A stretch of DNA of 64,000 bases from Rickettsiales bacterium (GTDB lineage Bacteria; Pseudomonadota; Alphaproteobacteria; Rickettsiales; SXRF01), in NCBI GenBank assembly GCA_025464625.1, contig JAOAUZ010000001.1, forward strand, positions 650,848 through 714,847. Direction: 5' to 3'. The notes below the pieces were generated by a model that saw nothing but the letters and a program-made list of their open reading frames with translations, did not search any database and had not been told where the DNA came from. How positions within the stretch are numbered: position 1 is the stretch's first letter; each line of letters begins with the position of its first letter. This document shows, in pieces, positions 45,307-53,144 of this stretch. The translations under genes and the position numbers were made by a program.

Positions 45307-46239
45307 ATGAAAATAATGTATTTCAGAGGCAAACACCCTAATTTTGGTGATGAACTAAATACATGGATGTGGCAAAAAATTCTCCCAGATTTTTTTGATG
45401 ATAATGATAAAGAACTTTTTATTGGTATCGGCTCTACTATAGGCAATCACTATGATTCATCCGCAAAAAAAATTGTGTTCGGAACAGGATTTGTTCCAAC
45501 TTACCATGAAAAACCTGATGTTCATTCTCCTGACTGGGATATTTATTTTGTTCGTGGCCCACGCACCGCAAAAACACTAAATATCTCACCAGATTTAGCT
45601 ATTGGTGATGCGGCTATTTTGCTGCGCACCGTTGTTGATCTAAGTAAAAAAACTCCTGAAGTTGTTTCTTTTATGCCACATTGGGAGAGTTTAGAAATTG
45701 GTAACTGGGAAGAGGTTTGTAAAATTGCTGGCATCAATTTTATTGATCCGCGCAGACCAGTAGAAGAAGTAATGAGCGAACTTTTTCGTTCAAAACTGGT
45801 GATTTGTGAAGCTATGCACGGCGCGATAGTCTCTGATGCATTCCGTATTCCTTGGATTCCAATAATTCCTTTATCTAAAACACACAGAGATAAATGGCTG
45901 GATTGGGCAGAAGCACTATCTATTAACTTAAAACCGCATCGCCTACTTCCTTCTAGTATGTTCGAGGCAAGGATAGTGTGGAAATTTGGAAACACTCATA
46001 ACACAGGAAATCATACTCCCACGAGCGTGTCTCAAAATGACCCTGAGTCTTCACTTTGGCAAAAAGTTATAAAAATTATAAAATCTATAGCAAATAAAAT
46101 AATATTATATTTATCAGCTTACCGACTGAAAAATATTGCTAAGAAGCAACCTTGTTTAAGTGATGATGCAGTGATAGAAAATGTTACAAAAAAAATGTTG
46201 GAAAAAGTTAAACTCCTGCGGAACAATTACTCAAAATGA
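45307..46239 (+). CDS. Polysaccharide pyruvyltransferase-like protein, ExoV-like
   Basis: About 310 residues from the ATG at 45307 (a GTG at 45283 is an alternative). MKIMYFRGKHPNFGDELNTWMW and LFIGIGSTIGNHYDSSAKKIVFGTGF, DIYFVRGPRTAKTLN, FMPHWESLE and SKLVICEAMHGAIVSDAFRIPWIPI are pyruvyltransferase-family blocks. It would add a ketal-linked pyruvate, giving the polymer negative charge. The last 60-80 residues are lysine-rich, with a short hydrophobic patch. It overlaps the next gene by 4 bp. Confidence 0.86.
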   Translation: MKIMYFRGKHPNFGDELNTWMWQKILPDFFDDNDKELFIGIGSTIGNHYDSSAKKIVFGTGFVPTYHEKPDVHSPDWDIYFVRGPRTAKTLNISPDLAIGDAAILLRTVVDLSKKTPEVVSFMPHWESLEIGNWEEVCKIAGINFIDPRRPVEEVMSELFRSKLVICEAMHGAIVSDAFRIPWIPIIPLSKTHRDKWLDWAEALSINLKPHRLLPSSMFEARIVWKFGNTHNTGNHTPTSVSQNDPESSLWQKVIKIIKSIANKIILYLSAYRLKNIAKKQPCLSDDAVIENVTKKMLEKVKLLRNNYSK

Positions 46240-47231
46240 TAAAAATATCCGTCATTATTCCTTATTATCAACGGCAAGCTGGTATATTACGGCGTGCGCT
46301 GGAATCAATACTGGCGCAGAATCTTTTACCCGATGTTTATGTTGATATTGTTGTGGTTGATGATGGTTCACCAATTCCAGCACAATCAGAGGCTGAAGGT
46401 CTGGCATTTTCTCCACCATTTAATTTGAATATTATAAAGCAACAAAACGGCGGCGTAGCAGAAGCACGCAACACCGCGCTTAAAGCAGTTAATAACACTA
46501 CAAAATATATTGCCTTTCTTGACTCTGATGACACATGGCGCAAAGACCACCTAAAAAAAGGCTTGGAAACTCTTGAACAAGGTGGAGATTTTTATTTTTG
46601 TGATAATAGGCGCGAAGGTCATCATGATTCTCATTTTAATGATTGCCCTATAATTAAATCATATATAGCTAAATCTCCCGCAAATATAAAATCTATTCCG
46701 CTTACAACAGAAGAGTTAAGTACAACTATATTACGCGAATTTACTGCCCAAACATCAACTGTTATATACTCGAGAAATATATGCCCAGATTTGCTCTTTG
46801 ATACAAGGTTCGTGCAAGCTGGAGAAGATCTTATTTCCTTTTTACAACTGGCTGTAAAAACTAAAAAAGCTAATTTTTCACCTGAAATTATGGTTGATTG
46901 TGGAACTGGGATAAATTTATATTTCGGCAGCCTAGGCTGGGACAATCCATCATATCTTTCGCAAGTTATTACCAACTTAAGAGCGCACAACGTTATAAAA
47001 AATAAAATTACACTCTCCACGGAAAATCTAATGTGGAATAATGAATATATAAATAAATTTAAACGAAAAATAGCCTTTCTCGCCTTGCGCCAGTTTATTA
47101 AAACAAAAGGTAAAATTCCTCAGGAAATCAAAAGGCTTGCTGGTGAAGATAGAACATTTTACTATTGGTTTCCTGTTTGCTTAATTCAGGTTGCTACTCT
47201 CAAGGCTCTTGGCATATATAAGCCTAATTAA
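46236..47231 (+). CDS. Family 2 glycosyltransferase
   Basis: A 331-residue GT2 enzyme: ISVIIPYYQRQAGILRRALESI, IVVVDDGSPIPAQSEAEG, GGVAEARNTALKA and AFLDSDDTW with the DxD-type metal motif. It is closest in layout to the ExoW/ExoU-type side-chain transferases of succinoglycan synthesis. It overlaps the pyruvyltransferase-like gene by 4 bp. Sugar specificity cannot be read from sequence. Confidence 0.85.
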   Translation: MIKISVIIPYYQRQAGILRRALESILAQNLLPDVYVDIVVVDDGSPIPAQSEAEGLAFSPPFNLNIIKQQNGGVAEARNTALKAVNNTTKYIAFLDSDDTWRKDHLKKGLETLEQGGDFYFCDNRREGHHDSHFNDCPIIKSYIAKSPANIKSIPLTTEELSTTILREFTAQTSTVIYSRNICPDLLFDTRFVQAGEDLISFLQLAVKTKKANFSPEIMVDCGTGINLYFGSLGWDNPSYLSQVITNLRAHNVIKNKITLSTENLMWNNEYINKFKRKIAFLALRQFIKTKGKIPQEIKRLAGEDRTFYYWFPVCLIQVATLKALGIYKPN

Positions 47232-47250
47232 AATTATAAGAGGCTTTCGC

Positions 47251-48675
47251 TTGTCCATTCGTAAAACAATTTTTGATACTATGGCACTGTCTTCTATCGG
47301 TGTTATACGGTTGATGGCGCAGTTCCTTGCCATACCGCTTCTGGCACGCATATTGTCACCAGAAGATTATGGGATTATGGCTATGGCGATGCCATTTCTT
47401 TTATTTACGATGATGATTTCTGACGCAGGCATCGGAACATCTTTAGTACGAGGCTCATTAAAAAACTCCAGCGAATGGTCAACCTGCTTCTGGCTATCGA
47501 TAATGCTCGGAACATCCTTAGCTGCAATTATGATTATATCCGCTCCTTTGATGGGAATGTTGCTAGAAGAACCTAAACTAAGCCCAATCATTATGGCTCT
47601 CGGAGTAATAGTGTGCATACAATCAATCGGTACTATTCACTATTCAGCCTTACAACGGGAAGAAAAATTTAAACTCATTGCTGCCAGCGAAATTATTGCA
47701 CTATTGACTGGGATTATTGTTGTGGTGGTTGTGGCACTGTATGGTGGCGGAGTGTGGGCTTTAGTATCCCAGCAACTTGCGTATTACATCGTCAGAATAT
47801 CACTGACACTTAAATTTTCTCCTTTTAAGCCACAAAGAATTTTTAATCTTAAAGATGTTGGTGAACATATCAGTTTTGGTAAGGATATGCTGGGATTTAA
47901 CCTTATTACCTTTTTGACACGTTCGCTTGATAATCTGGTAATTGGAAAAATTTTAGGTGCGGCAATTGTCGGTGTTTATTCGATGGCGTTCCAATTCGCC
48001 CGCTTACCAATGATGCTGGTGATAGGGCCTTTGCACGCAGTATTCTATTCCAAAATGGCAAAGGTAAAAGATGACAAAGATTCCATCCGCAAAACATTTC
48101 TGATTTTGACACGAATTCTGGCAATTATAATTTTCCCAACTATGGGCATGATAGCAGTTGCACATCATTCTATCTTCACCACGATACTTTCCAGCAAATG
48201 GGATGAATCGGGCAGAATATTTATGATGGTTGCTGGAGTTTCAGCACTACAGGCGGTAATGAACGGATTATGCAACACGGTTCGCATGGTACTTGGATAC
48301 ACCAAGCATCAAATCCGCCAAACAATTGAGCAAGGTATAATATGGATTATAACTATGTTTATCACCATATGGTTTGGGCTTAATTATTTAGTAATCTCCT
48401 ACAGCGTTGTGTTCATACTCTACAGCCCGCGTGTGTTAATCCTGACATTACCTCTGATTAATTGCAGTTATAAAGATTATATCAATGCGATCATAATCCC
48501 TATTATAACAACTATCGTCTGTGTAGGTATATTTCTTACCATTCAGGATATATTTCAACCAAGCAGCATTATAGAGATTATTACCGCAGCTATTCTCACT
48601 ATAATTGCCATCGCTATAAGTTGTTTGATGCAGTATAAAATTTTTGCTAATGAGTACAGACTAATCAGAGGATAA
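47251..48675 (+). CDS. Wzx/ExoT-like polysaccharide flippase
   Basis: About 474 residues with 12-14 membrane helices, the MATE-like fold of O-antigen and EPS flippases: RLMAQFLAIPLLARILSPEDYGIMAMAMPFLLF near the N-terminus and GKDMLGFNLITFLTRSLDNLVIGKILGAAIVGVYSMA in the middle. It would flip lipid-linked repeat units to the periplasm. The TTG at 47251 is chosen since AGAGG lies 8 nt upstream; an ATG at 47281 would also give a full first helix. Confidence 0.88.
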   Translation: MSIRKTIFDTMALSSIGVIRLMAQFLAIPLLARILSPEDYGIMAMAMPFLLFTMMISDAGIGTSLVRGSLKNSSEWSTCFWLSIMLGTSLAAIMIISAPLMGMLLEEPKLSPIIMALGVIVCIQSIGTIHYSALQREEKFKLIAASEIIALLTGIIVVVVVALYGGGVWALVSQQLAYYIVRISLTLKFSPFKPQRIFNLKDVGEHISFGKDMLGFNLITFLTRSLDNLVIGKILGAAIVGVYSMAFQFARLPMMLVIGPLHAVFYSKMAKVKDDKDSIRKTFLILTRILAIIIFPTMGMIAVAHHSIFTTILSSKWDESGRIFMMVAGVSALQAVMNGLCNTVRMVLGYTKHQIRQTIEQGIIWIITMFITIWFGLNYLVISYSVVFILYSPRVLILTLPLINCSYKDYINAIIIPIITTIVCVGIFLTIQDIFQPSSIIEIITAAILTIIAIAISCLMQYKIFANEYRLIRG

Positions 48676-48689
48676 AAGATCGGATTAAT

Positions 48690-49436
48690 ATGAATTATCA
48701 ATATAATCGCGCTATCAAACAATATATAGCTACAGCTATATTTGCATTGCTATTTTCTAGCAACGTATATGCTGAAAATATCCCTTTCTTTAAGCCATAT
48801 CCATATATCAATGACAAAACATGGTATATATCGCATGGCTGGTCTAACGGCGACCATCAATCCTGCGAATGGCGGAAAGATGCTATATCAGTGGTTGATA
48901 ATCGCTTAAAGCTTACTCTTTCTGACAATAGCGGTTCTGTACGACCAATCGGATGCCCAGAAATTCACACTACCAAACGTACTGGCTATGGCACATATTC
49001 CGTGCGGATGAAGACTGCTGCTGGCTCTGGTCTTAACACCGCATTCTTCACCTATGTTGGACCTGCGGTACATGAGGGCGACCATAGCGAAATAGATTTC
49101 GAATTTTTGGGTAAAAATTCTAAAACGGTACAACTAAATTATTTCGACAAAGGCGTTCCACAAGACGGAAAAATAATAGAGCTTGGTTTCGATGCCTCAG
49201 CCGATTTTCATGATTACAAATTTGTATGGGAACCTACTAAAATAACTTGGTATGTCGATGGCAAACTAGTTCACCAAACAAAAGCAGGGGCTAAAATCCC
49301 TGATAATCCGGGTAGGATATATCTGTCACTATGGTCTGGCTCAAAATCTGTAAATGACTGGCTTGGTGAATTTAATTATACAAAACCAGTATCAGCCGAG
49401 TTTGAGTGGGTAAAATATGAGCAACTGAGTAAATGA
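48690..49436 (+). CDS. Secreted GH16 beta-glycanase, ExoK-like
   Basis: A 248-residue secreted enzyme with a signal peptide (cleavage near VYA-E, about residue 28). The glycoside hydrolase family 16 active site HSEIDFEFLG has nucleophile Glu134, Asp136 and acid/base Glu138. FKPYPYINDKTWYISHGWSNGDHQSCEW and KFVWEPTKITWYVDGKLVH complete the lectin-like sandwich. ExoK cuts nascent succinoglycan; this one probably trims the polymer made here. It lies 14 bp after the flippase. Confidence 0.9.
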   Translation: MNYQYNRAIKQYIATAIFALLFSSNVYAENIPFFKPYPYINDKTWYISHGWSNGDHQSCEWRKDAISVVDNRLKLTLSDNSGSVRPIGCPEIHTTKRTGYGTYSVRMKTAAGSGLNTAFFTYVGPAVHEGDHSEIDFEFLGKNSKTVQLNYFDKGVPQDGKIIELGFDASADFHDYKFVWEPTKITWYVDGKLVHQTKAGAKIPDNPGRIYLSLWSGSKSVNDWLGEFNYTKPVSAEFEWVKYEQLSK

Positions 49437-49453
49437 TATTTCATTGCATAGTC

Positions 49454-49553
49454 CGTCATTGCGAGTATTTTTACAAAAAATACGAAGCAATCCAGTTCTT
49501 GATTACTGTATTTTACTGGATTGCCACGCTCCTTACAGTCGCTCGCAATGACA
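49454..49553. repeat. Composite palindromic repeat between the GH16 and polymerase/ligase genes
   Basis: A 100-bp element with outer arms CGTCATTGCGAG / CTCGCAATGACA and inner arms GCAATCCAGT / ACTGGATTGC, able to form a nested long stem. It fills most of the 142-bp gap. Similar CGTCATTGCGAG palindromes are common interspersed repeats in proteobacteria. Confidence 0.8.
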
Positions 49554-49578
49554 AAAACATAATTATGTAGAGATATTA

Positions 49579-50826
49579 ATGACAGGAAACAAAACATCAT
49601 TCATAAAACCAGCTTGGCAGGTTCGAAAAAAAACCGAGCCATATATGTCTAATTTTTTTGCAACTATCAGCGTAGCTGCATCTGTAGTTGCTATGGTGTT
49701 TCTTGGAATGATGAATGTTTTGCTGCTTTATGTAATATGGCTGCCACAAATATTTTATAGAGGACAGTGGATAATAAAGCCGAGTAGAGATATTTTGTTT
49801 CCTGCTCTTATAATTATTTATTCGATAGCCTCAACTGTATGGTCAAGACACCCTGATATAACTTTGCGTATAGGTCTTGAGTTTGGATCAATGATTCTAT
49901 GTTCGTTAATTATAGCGCGCATTGTCAGAATAAATTCCTTTATAAAAGGTGTCGCACTTGGGATGTTTATATCTCTTGCAATTGTATTTATGTCGGCAGG
50001 TTCTATACAAACCGAATCAGCCCTTACTGGTTCATTAGGCTCTAAAAACCAAGTTGGCGTGAATTCTCAAATTGGTTTCTACTGCGCTATTCTTTGCTTT
50101 TTTATGTTTAAGGAATATTGGAAAAAATTCCTAATCATATTGCCAGCTATCATATTCTTTGCAGGATGTTTATTTCTCAGCAAATCGTCTACTTCCAGCC
50201 TATCTTTAGCTGCAATGATGTTTGTTAGTTGTTTTGCCTATATTCTAACAAAATTATCGCGCAATCTTCGTATGCTTATTCTTATTATTTCTATGCTTCT
50301 TGGCAGTATAATAGCTGCTATCGCGCTTTCTTCCAATATACAAGAATTAGGTCTTAAAGCTGTTGGTAAGGATGCTACCCTGACTGGACGTACTGAATTA
50401 TGGGATGCTGGTAAGAAAATAGGTATGCAAAATCCAATACTGGGTGTTGGGTTGGGGGCATTTTGGGTGGCAGGAACACCAGAAGCCGAAAGGATATGGT
50501 TCAATTTTTTTATCGCCAATAAAACAGGGTTTCATTTCCATAATTTATTCATAAATATTTTCGTTGATCTTGGAATTATCGGCGTGACGCTATGGGGTTT
50601 AATGTACCTATCTACTTTCTTAAAAAGTTTCAGGTATTTATTAAAGAATGACACCAGCATTGAATCAATCTTTTATGTTGGTATGTCTTTTATGTATTTT
50701 GTGCGGGCATTCGTAGAATCAGACACCACAGGCCCATATGGAACGGGTCCATTATTATTTTTTTACATAGTCTTTAGTGTAGCGTCGAAAACATTAAATA
50801 AGTCTTCGCATAAATACCTTGCTTAA
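49579..50826 (+). CDS. O-antigen ligase/polymerase family protein, ExoQ-like
   Basis: A 415-residue protein with 10-12 membrane helices. The WSRHPDITLRIGLEFG region and the large loop with LTGRTELWDAGKKIGMQNPILGVGLGAFW match the Wzy/WaaL (ExoQ) family; the Arg and the H in GFHFHNLFINI are typical of it. It would polymerise the flipped repeat units in the periplasm. The start at 49579 leaves a 22-residue cytoplasmic tail; an ATG at 49645 is an alternative. It is the last gene of the EPS cluster. Confidence 0.86.
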   Translation: MTGNKTSFIKPAWQVRKKTEPYMSNFFATISVAASVVAMVFLGMMNVLLLYVIWLPQIFYRGQWIIKPSRDILFPALIIIYSIASTVWSRHPDITLRIGLEFGSMILCSLIIARIVRINSFIKGVALGMFISLAIVFMSAGSIQTESALTGSLGSKNQVGVNSQIGFYCAILCFFMFKEYWKKFLIILPAIIFFAGCLFLSKSSTSSLSLAAMMFVSCFAYILTKLSRNLRMLILIISMLLGSIIAAIALSSNIQELGLKAVGKDATLTGRTELWDAGKKIGMQNPILGVGLGAFWVAGTPEAERIWFNFFIANKTGFHFHNLFINIFVDLGIIGVTLWGLMYLSTFLKSFRYLLKNDTSIESIFYVGMSFMYFVRAFVESDTTGPYGTGPLLFFYIVFSVASKTLNKSSHKYLA

Positions 50827-50853
50827 CAAAGTTTATTTTTAAAATATGAACAT

Positions 50854-50882
50854 TTGACAATAGATTACATGAATGTAACATT
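50854..50882 (+). promoter_or_regulatory. Possible sigma-70 promoter upstream of the 17-kDa-like lipoprotein gene
   Basis: TTGACA at 50854-50859 is a perfect -35; AACATT at 50877-50882 is a poor -10 at 17-bp spacing. Transcription from here would give a leader of about 115 nt. Confidence 0.35.
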
Positions 50883-50926
50883 GAGGACATCTATTGGTAG
50901 TTGATAATAATGTAAGTTTGTGGAAT

Positions 50927-50966
50927 ATATGGGAACTCCATATGCAACTTCGGTGGTCTCCGCTGA
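50927..50966 (+). other. Structured 5' leader (two hairpins) of the 17-kDa-like lipoprotein gene
   Basis: Two adjacent hairpins: ATATGG-GAACT-CCATAT (50927-50943) and TCGGTGG-TCT-CCGCTGA (50950-50966, with two G-U pairs). They lie 38-77 nt before the ATG. They may stabilise the transcript or be an sRNA target; no role is proven. Confidence 0.4.
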
Positions 50967-51003
50967 GGATTTATAAACGTTTTAGGCTATAAGGATTTAT
51001 TTT

Positions 51004-51513
51004 ATGAACAAGTCAAAAATTATCGCAGCTATAGCTGCAATTTCATTGCTTTCTGCTTGTAATCAGCCTGTTGGTCAACCAGGCAGAGGCGTTATGCAGG
51101 GCGGAAGCGTCAATAAGCAGGACATTGGTACTATTGCTGGTGCTATTGGTGGTGGTGTTATCGGTCACAATATTGGTGGTGGTGCTGGTCAGACTGTTGC
51201 AACCATCGCTGGAACTCTCTTGGGTGGCGCGATAGGTAACTCAATCGGTGGTTCTTTGGACAGCGCAGACATGGCTGCTTATAATAACACTTCACGTCGC
51301 GCCCTAGAAGATGCTCAACCAGGCCAGACTCTTCCTTGGAAGAATCCTGAAAGTGGTAACTATGGTAGCATAACTCCTTCTAAAACCTACCAAAACGCAA
51401 GTGGTCTGTATTGCCGTGAGTACACTCAAACCATCGTTGTTGCTGGCAAGAAACAAAGCGGACACGGAACTGCTTGCCGTGAGTCAGATGGTACTTGGAA
51501 AATCGTTGAATAG
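51004..51513 (+). CDS. 17-kDa surface-antigen-like glycine-zipper lipoprotein
   Basis: A 169-residue lipoprotein. The lipobox is LLSAC (Cys at about residue 19). A double glycine zipper (IGTIAGAIGGGVIGHNIGGG, then TIAGTLLGGAIGNSIGGSLD, about 41-86) is followed by a small C-terminal domain with YCREYTQTIVVAGKKQSGHGTACRESDGTWKIV. This is the layout of the rickettsial 17-kDa antigen family, outer-membrane anchored. Function is unknown; the C-terminal domain resembles surface-antigen-2 modules. It lies 14 bp upstream of fabI. Confidence 0.9.
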   Translation: MNKSKIIAAIAAISLLSACNQPVGQPGRGVMQGGSVNKQDIGTIAGAIGGGVIGHNIGGGAGQTVATIAGTLLGGAIGNSIGGSLDSADMAAYNNTSRRALEDAQPGQTLPWKNPESGNYGSITPSKTYQNASGLYCREYTQTIVVAGKKQSGHGTACRESDGTWKIVE

Positions 51514-51527
51514 TAGTTTTTATAGTA

Positions 51528-52385
51528 ATGACAACTAATTTGAAAATGACAGAGAACCTAGAACAACAGCCCAGCGTGCCGCAAGGCACGCTGATGGCTG
51601 GCAAGCGTGGGCTTATCATGGGGGTAGCGAATGACAAATCGCTGGCTTGGGGTATTGCCCAATATCTGAGCGCGCAAGGTGCTGAGATTGGTTTCACCTA
51701 TCAGGGAGAGGCTCTCGAAAAACGTGTACGCCCGTTGGCGGAAAGCGTTGGGTCAAAACTTATCTTACCATGCGATGTAACTGATATGGCGAGCATTGAT
51801 AGCTTGTTCGATGGTGTGGAAAAGGCATGGGGTGGAATTGATTTTTTGGTTCACGCTATAGCTTTTTCTGATAAAAATGAGCTGAAGGGAAAATATGTTG
51901 ATACCTCGCTCGAAAATTTTCAAATAACTATGAATATATCATGCTATTCTTTTACTGCTCTTGCAAGGCGAGCTAGTGCCTTAATGAAAAACGGTGGGAG
52001 CATGGTAACTCTTACCTATTACGGTGCTGAACGCGTTGTCCCTCATTATAATGTGATGGGTGTCGCCAAGGCTGCTCTGGAAGCCAGCGTGCGCTACTTG
52101 GCGATGGATCTTGGGCGTGATAATATCCGTGTTAATGCTATTTCTGCTGGTCCAGTAAAGACATTGGCAGCTTCTGGAATTGGTGATTTCCGTTATATTT
52201 TGAAATGGAATGAATATAATTCTCCTTTGGGACGCAATACTACTATCGAAGATGTTGGCGGTGCCGCACTTTATTTACTCTCACCTCTAGGTCAGGGAAC
52301 AACTGGTGAGGTGCTGCATGTTGATTCAGGTTATCATGTGGTTGGAATGAAGCGTGTTGATGCTCCTGATATAAGTACAGTATAA
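51528..52385 (+). CDS. fabI: Enoyl-[acyl-carrier-protein] reductase (NADH)
   Basis: A 285-residue FabI of the short-chain dehydrogenase superfamily. GKRGLIMGVANDKSLAWGIAQYL is the nucleotide-binding region, and the catalytic Tyr/Lys are in YYGAERVVPHYNVMGVAKAALE. It reduces enoyl-ACP in each fatty-acid elongation round. No ribosome-binding site is evident at ATG 51528 or 51546. A third ATG at 51594 (MAGKRGLIMG) has AAGG at 51583-51586, but inside a perfect hairpin (51573-51592). Homologues usually have some residues before MAGK, so the longer form is kept. Confidence 0.93.
   Translation: MTTNLKMTENLEQQPSVPQGTLMAGKRGLIMGVANDKSLAWGIAQYLSAQGAEIGFTYQGEALEKRVRPLAESVGSKLILPCDVTDMASIDSLFDGVEKAWGGIDFLVHAIAFSDKNELKGKYVDTSLENFQITMNISCYSFTALARRASALMKNGGSMVTLTYYGAERVVPHYNVMGVAKAALEASVRYLAMDLGRDNIRVNAISAGPVKTLAASGIGDFRYILKWNEYNSPLGRNTTIEDVGGAALYLLSPLGQGTTGEVLHVDSGYHVVGMKRVDAPDISTV
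51573..51592 (+). promoter_or_regulatory. GCAA-tetraloop hairpin over an internal fabI start
   Basis: Perfect 8-bp stem AGCGTGCC / GGCACGCT closed by a GCAA tetraloop. It covers an AAGG that would serve the ATG at 51594. It could gate use of that start or simply be coding sequence. The structure is seen; the role is a guess. Confidence 0.35.
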
Positions 52386-52452
52386 TTCATTTTTTCTTAC
52401 CGTTTATCACGGCTGGTGTAGTTTCATGGTTTTTAAAAATTGAGGAAAATAT

Positions 52453-53025
52453 ATGGCTAAGGCTAAAGCAAAAGATAAAGCTGATGAAGAAGAAAAAAAA
52501 CCTGAAGGTGGAGAAGCTGGAGCAGAGGGCGCAGAAAATCCAGAAGGTGGAGTAGCAGCTCCTGCAAAATCGAAGAAAAAGAAGATTATTATTGCTGCCG
52601 TTTTGCTGGTGGTACTGGTTGGTGGTGGCGTTGGTGGATTTTTGATGTTCTCAAAGAAAACGGAAGAACACAAAGTGGAAGAAGAAGTTACACTTGATGA
52701 GCATGGAAACCCAATAAACAAAGCGGTTTATTATACTATGCCGCAATTTTTGGTTAACCTTAATTCTTCTGGAAAGTCTCAGGTTTTCTTAAAAACCACT
52801 GTTGTCCTTGAAGTTGCAAAGGCAACTGACGTGCCATTTATTGAATCGAATTTACCTCGTTTAGTTGATGGAATTAATACTTACTTGCGCGAATTACGTT
52901 CCAGTGACTTGGCTGGTTCTGCTGGTATACAGCGTCTACGCGAGGAAATTTTATTACGGGTCAACAAGGCTATTGCACCAGTACAAATTAACGATGTTTT
53001 ATTTAAAGAGATTATTGTTCAATAA
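52453..53025 (+). CDS. fliL: Flagellar basal-body protein FliL
   Basis: A 190-residue FliL: a charged cytoplasmic N-terminus (residues 1-46), one membrane helix (about 47-66) and a periplasmic stomatin-like domain (YYTMPQFLVNLNSSGKSQVFLKTTVVLEV, VDGINTYLRELRSSDLAGSAGIQRLREEILLRVN). It rings the stator at the flagellar motor. It heads the flagellar block; fliM follows after 119 bp. Confidence 0.93.
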   Translation: MAKAKAKDKADEEEKKPEGGEAGAEGAENPEGGVAAPAKSKKKKIIIAAVLLVVLVGGGVGGFLMFSKKTEEHKVEEEVTLDEHGNPINKAVYYTMPQFLVNLNSSGKSQVFLKTTVVLEVAKATDVPFIESNLPRLVDGINTYLRELRSSDLAGSAGIQRLREEILLRVNKAIAPVQINDVLFKEIIVQ

Positions 53026-53041
53026 CAAACTTTGATTTGCT

Positions 53042-53056
53042 TGGCATGAGTTTTGC
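53042..53056 (+). promoter_or_regulatory. Candidate sigma-54 promoter of fliM
   Basis: TGGCATGAGTTTTGC has the GG and GC dinucleotides separated by exactly 10 bp, as required for -24/-12 recognition by sigma-54 (consensus TGGCAC-N5-TTGC). It lies 89 bp before the fliM ATG. In several alphaproteobacteria sigma-54 drives flagellar genes. Expected transcript start is about 53068. Confidence 0.5.
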
Positions 53057-53144
53057 CACAAAGTTAAAGGATTGATTATGGATAATTGCTTGTGACGCTT
53101 TTGGTATTGTGTTATAAGCTATTGAACTTATTGTAGTTATTATT

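Noticed and set aside
49454-49553. Possible CRISPR repeat
   Set aside because: It is a single nested palindrome without regularly spaced copies; no CRISPR array or cas gene was seen in the window.
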